Positions 61,270 to 64,000 of a DNA stretch of 64,000 nucleotides are shown here, one piece after another (the first letter of the stretch is position 1; each line of letters opens with the position of its first letter). Origin of the DNA: Pusillimonas sp. UBA3987 (lineage in GTDB: Bacteria; Pseudomonadota; Gammaproteobacteria; Burkholderiales; Burkholderiaceae_B); assembly GCA_002384935.1 (NCBI GenBank), contig DGCD01000001.1:45615-109614 (forward strand), read 5' to 3'. A program made the translations under genes and the position numbers. The notes under the pieces are model-generated. The model was not told where the DNA came from, ran no database searches, and worked only from the letters and a program-made list of their open reading frames with translations.

Positions 61270-61285
61270 ATTACACTCTAGTCAT
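61270..61285. promoter_or_regulatory. Second box-like element upstream of copR
   Basis: ATTACACTCTAGTCAT keeps the ATTACA and GTCAT ends of the cop-type box and shares its centre with the copA dyad at 60600-60613. Probable second site. Confidence 0.55.
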
Positions 61286-61397
61286 GCAATCGCAATGTTT
61301 CTGACATGTTCGCCACGTTAAAGTAGAGTTATATTCAGTTGGCTTCATATCTCGGGGATAACGGTCACCTGACATGCAACCGCTTGGATTACACGTT

Positions 61398-62087
61398 ATG
61401 AAATTATTAGTTGTTGAGGACGAATTAAAAACAGGCGAGTATCTTCGTCAAGGATTAGTAGAGTCAGGCTTTCTCGTTGATTTAGTCCATACGGGCCTGG
61501 ACGGACATCACCGGGCGCTCACGGAACACTATGATCTTATTGTTCTAGATGTAATGCTTCCTGATGTGGACGGCTGGCGCATTGTTCAGGCCCTGCGTGA
61601 TGCCCAGTCCAGTACACCTGTACTGTTCCTTACCGCTCGAGACAGCGTCGAAGATCGCGTGAAAGGATTGGAACTCGGTGCAGACGACTACCTGGTCAAG
61701 CCATTCGTATTTTCCGAGTTGCTGGCACGGGTACGAACTCTCCTGCGACGTGGTAACGCCACCATGATGCAAGAACAGATTCAGATTGCAAATCTTATAC
61801 TTGATATTCCCCGACGACGGGCCATACGCGGTAATGTGCGCATTAACCTCACTAACAAGGAATTTGCATTGCTAGAGCTTCTGGTACGCCGACAAGGTGA
61901 AGTATTACCAAGATCGCTCATCGCCTCGCAAGTGTGGGATATGAATTTTGATAGCGACACCAATGTCATTGATGTCGCCGTTCGTCGTCTCAGGGCGAAG
62001 ATTGATGATGCGTTTGAGCCCAAACTTATCCACACGGTACGCGGTATGGGCTACATGCTGGACATCCCGGAGCAACAGAATCCATGA
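61398..62087 (+). CDS. copR: Heavy-metal response regulator CopR/CusR
   Basis: This 229-residue OmpR-family regulator starts at ATG 61398 (MKLLVVEDELKTGEYLRQGL); an upstream ATG at 61374 gives a non-family extension. The receiver phosphorylation site is Asp51 in LIVLDVMLPDVDGW. FLTARDSVEDRVKGLELGADDYLVKPF completes the pocket over two motifs. The winged helix ends VRGMGYML. It is the likely activator of the four promoters carrying cop-type boxes. copS overlaps its stop by 4 bases. Confidence 0.94.
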   Translation: MKLLVVEDELKTGEYLRQGLVESGFLVDLVHTGLDGHHRALTEHYDLIVLDVMLPDVDGWRIVQALRDAQSSTPVLFLTARDSVEDRVKGLELGADDYLVKPFVFSELLARVRTLLRRGNATMMQEQIQIANLILDIPRRRAIRGNVRINLTNKEFALLELLVRRQGEVLPRSLIASQVWDMNFDSDTNVIDVAVRRLRAKIDDAFEPKLIHTVRGMGYMLDIPEQQNP

Positions 62088-63526
62088 AATTTTGGATAAA
62101 CGGCACCCCTTCTCTTACACTAAGGCTGACGATATCCATTGGGGCAGGTATATCCCTGCTTCTACTTAGCTTTGGATGGCTGATAGAGCGTTCAATAAAT
62201 AATCATTTCGTCGATCAAGACGTTGACGAGCTTAACGCGGCGCGCAAATCAATTGAATCGACAATTAAGCTTGTTGCGGCCGGCGAATCCATTGAGTTCC
62301 TGAAAAACCGCTTCGCCAGAGCAATTTCAGGCCATCACAACGCCGAATTTCTCGTAGCCGACGCCAATGGAACAGCCATTTATGCTACACCCGGCGGGAA
62401 CCTTACTCCACTTCTAACCGACGTTCCTCCCACACGCGTGATCGACGACAATACGGTTAGTCTTTGGACAAGCAACGGTCAAACGTATCGAAGCGCTGTT
62501 TTTGAAACTATCTCACCCACAAGCCAGATCCAGAGTCCACTTAAGATCGCACTTGCGACCGAGATCGACTTTCATTTGCACTATCTGGAAAGTTTTCACG
62601 CATATCTACGATGGCTAACAATTCTTGCGTGCCTTATCGCCATCGCCACCACATGGTTTGCTGTTCATCAAGGCCATGCCCCCATTCGCCGAATCAGTCG
62701 CCAGATCAACGCCATCACCTCAGAACAGCTACATCTTCGTTTGGAAACTCAAGGCGTACCGTCGGAACTAATGCCTCTGGCAGCCGCATTCAACAACATG
62801 ATTGATCGTCTGGAAGATGGTTTTCAACGTCTGTCCAATTTTACCGGTGACATCGCACATGAGTTGCGCACCCCCATCACGAACCTGACGACCCAAACGC
62901 AGGTTGCTTTGTCGAAAGCCAGAACGGCAATGGAATATCGTGAGGTACTCTACTCTAGCTTGGAAGAATATGAGCGCATGGCCAAGATGGTCAGTGACAT
63001 GTTGTTTTTGGCGCAGGCCGACAATCGACTCATCGAACCTGAGCTCACAGACATACACCTTGTCAACGAGTTGCTGGAGCTAGCAGACTTCTTTGAAGCT
63101 TGGTCTGAAGCTCGGCAAGTCGCTATTGTGGTGACAGGTAACAGAGAAATTACGGTGGCCGCCGATCGGGCCATGTTGCGAAGGGCGCTTTCAAATCTAA
63201 TCTCAAACGCTGTTCGATACACTCCTGCTGGCAATAGCGTACAAGCCATTGTACAGACTGATAAAGACGGGGTAACTGTGAGTATCACAAACCCAGGACC
63301 AACTATTCCGCCCGAACATCTGGAGCATCTCTTCAAGCGATTTTATCGCCCAGACCCCTCGCGACGCCGCAATGGTGAAGGAGCAGGACTGGGACTGGCA
63401 ATCGTCAAGTCAATTGTTCAAGCCCACGGTGGACAAATAAAAGCAACTTCTACTAACGGAATTACAGTCTTTCAAATCCGCTTTAATACAGTAGATCAAC
63501 ACCCTTATCAGCACACAGCAGATTAG
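62084..63526 (+). CDS. copS: Heavy-metal sensor histidine kinase CopS/CusS
   Basis: This 480-residue CusS-family kinase has TM1 near residues 17-38, a periplasmic sensor of about 130 residues (no obvious Met or Cys cluster), TM2 near 172-192, HAMP (PIRRISRQINAITSEQLHLR), the H-box FTGDIAHELRTPITNLTTQ with intact ExxT motif, and HATPase motifs (NAVRYTPAGNSV, GLGLAIVKSIVQAHGG). It senses periplasmic copper or silver and phosphorylates CopR. Confidence 0.94.
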   Translation: MKFWINGTPSLTLRLTISIGAGISLLLLSFGWLIERSINNHFVDQDVDELNAARKSIESTIKLVAAGESIEFLKNRFARAISGHHNAEFLVADANGTAIYATPGGNLTPLLTDVPPTRVIDDNTVSLWTSNGQTYRSAVFETISPTSQIQSPLKIALATEIDFHLHYLESFHAYLRWLTILACLIAIATTWFAVHQGHAPIRRISRQINAITSEQLHLRLETQGVPSELMPLAAAFNNMIDRLEDGFQRLSNFTGDIAHELRTPITNLTTQTQVALSKARTAMEYREVLYSSLEEYERMAKMVSDMLFLAQADNRLIEPELTDIHLVNELLELADFFEAWSEARQVAIVVTGNREITVAADRAMLRRALSNLISNAVRYTPAGNSVQAIVQTDKDGVTVSITNPGPTIPPEHLEHLFKRFYRPDPSRRRNGEGAGLGLAIVKSIVQAHGGQIKATSTNGITVFQIRFNTVDQHPYQHTAD

Positions 63527-63741
63527 CGCAACTACTTAGACTAGAACTAAATATTTGGTCGTCGTCAAGTTGACGTAATGTATCATCCCGGGAAAATAGA
63601 TTGTTGGCTTTCTTTATAACAATAAAGAAGCATCAAACCGATAGCCATTTTCGCGTTTTAAAATCACTCTTTGCAAAAAACCCCAATTTCAGCGCACGCT
63701 TCTTGGCTAAACGCTTAATCAGCTAGGCCTTCTTGCTGAAC

Positions 63742-64000
63742 CTAACTGTTTGAGTTTTGCTTCCGTGCCCTTCTCACAATCTCATCCAAGTCAACATGAC
63801 TTTCGCGAATATTGAGTAAATCAGCTTTAGTCATTGGTTGGCGCTTGCCAGGTTCAATCGTTTGACTCTCTTCATCAGGATCAGTCGACTTAGTCATTGA
63901 ATCGGCTTTCTCACCCACCTGAAAAGTAGACTCCCCTGCCGCAATTGAGTCTGGTCGAAATTTATTCGTTACCTGCTTTGGACTGCCCAGGAATTTACGA
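63742..64000 (-). CDS. 3' end of an unrecognised gene running off the window
   Basis: An open frame of 85 residues enters from the right edge (RKFLGSPKQVTNKFRPDSIA ...) and stops at TAG 63742-63744. It is hydrophilic and charged, ending with MTKADLLNIRESHVDLDEI followed by VRRARKQNSNS. The tail resembles the disordered ends of mobile-element proteins, but nothing in it allows a family call. The stretch 63527-63741 between copS and this end has no gene. Confidence 0.45.
   Translation of the reverse strand, partial: RKFLGSPKQVTNKFRPDSIAAGESTFQVGEKADSMTKSTDPDEESQTIEPGKRQPMTKADLLNIRESHVDLDEIVRRARKQNSNS

Noticed and set aside
1..64000. CRISPR arrays, rRNA, tRNA genes, insertion sequences
   Set aside because: No regularly spaced repeats, no tRNA cloverleaf or rRNA core sequence, and no transposase-like frame were seen on reading both strands; tRNAscan and IS searches would be decisive.

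Overview
The window looks like chromosomal DNA of a betaproteobacterium in the order Burkholderiales, most likely family Alcaligenaceae (Bordetella, Achromobacter or Pusillimonas relatives). This rests on the gene set and orders (dusB-fis-purH-ruvCAB, ompR/envZ, minCDE, a LysR gene divergent from gcdH), the UbiH-type hydroxylase and the double-length UvrA. Species cannot be named from the sequence alone.

Region 1 to about 36.5 kb is housekeeping DNA, visibly GC-rich. It opens with the 3'-truncated end of an M48 periplasmic protease coupled to a CtaG-type cytochrome oxidase assembly gene, then a small ACT-like protein behind a hairpin-rich leader and a TM2 protein. A forward run follows: ubiH-like hydroxylase, dusB, fis, purH, ruvC, ruvA, ruvB. 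recQ is on the reverse strand, and ompR/envZ are forward. Convergent with envZ lies a cydA-cydB-like pair whose CydA-like subunit has lost every canonical heme ligand. Then come glnS, minCDE, a glycine-zipper lipoprotein, ettA, an acidic protein of unknown function, a 42-residue basic protein, the 1909-residue tandem uvrA, tcdA, chaC, pdxH, an FAD oxidoreductase, purU, ggt, a LysR regulator and gcdH.

Region 36.6 to 63.6 kb is a copper-handling and cytochrome c maturation block that looks acquired, with AT-richer stretches around the glycosyltransferases. It holds an APC permease with a small membrane protein, a Met-rich periplasmic protein divergent from a CopA-type Cu+ ATPase, and a Tat-exported multicopper oxidase. 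An apparently complete System I operon follows (ccmABCDEFGHI plus tlpA and ccdA). Next is a cluster of CzcI-like protein, cytochrome c, beta-propeller, DUF411 protein and Met-rich protein. Then two glycosyltransferases lie at the end of a copA-copB-cupredoxin-cytochrome c-DUF411 operon. A DUF2933 protein with a small membrane partner stands divergent from copRS, a heavy-metal two-component system.

The copper genes appear to form one regulon. An identical 17-base motif lies upstream of the Cu ATPase/Met-rich gene pair and upstream of the copA operon, and close variants lie in the copRS/DUF2933 intergenic region. The inferred logic is that CopS senses periplasmic copper and CopR activates the promoters. 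The ATPase exports Cu+, two multicopper oxidases oxidise it, and CopB, the cupredoxin, DUF411 and Met-rich proteins bind or pass copper. The adjacent Ccm system could mature the two island cytochromes. The right edge carries the 3' end of an unrecognised reverse-strand gene.
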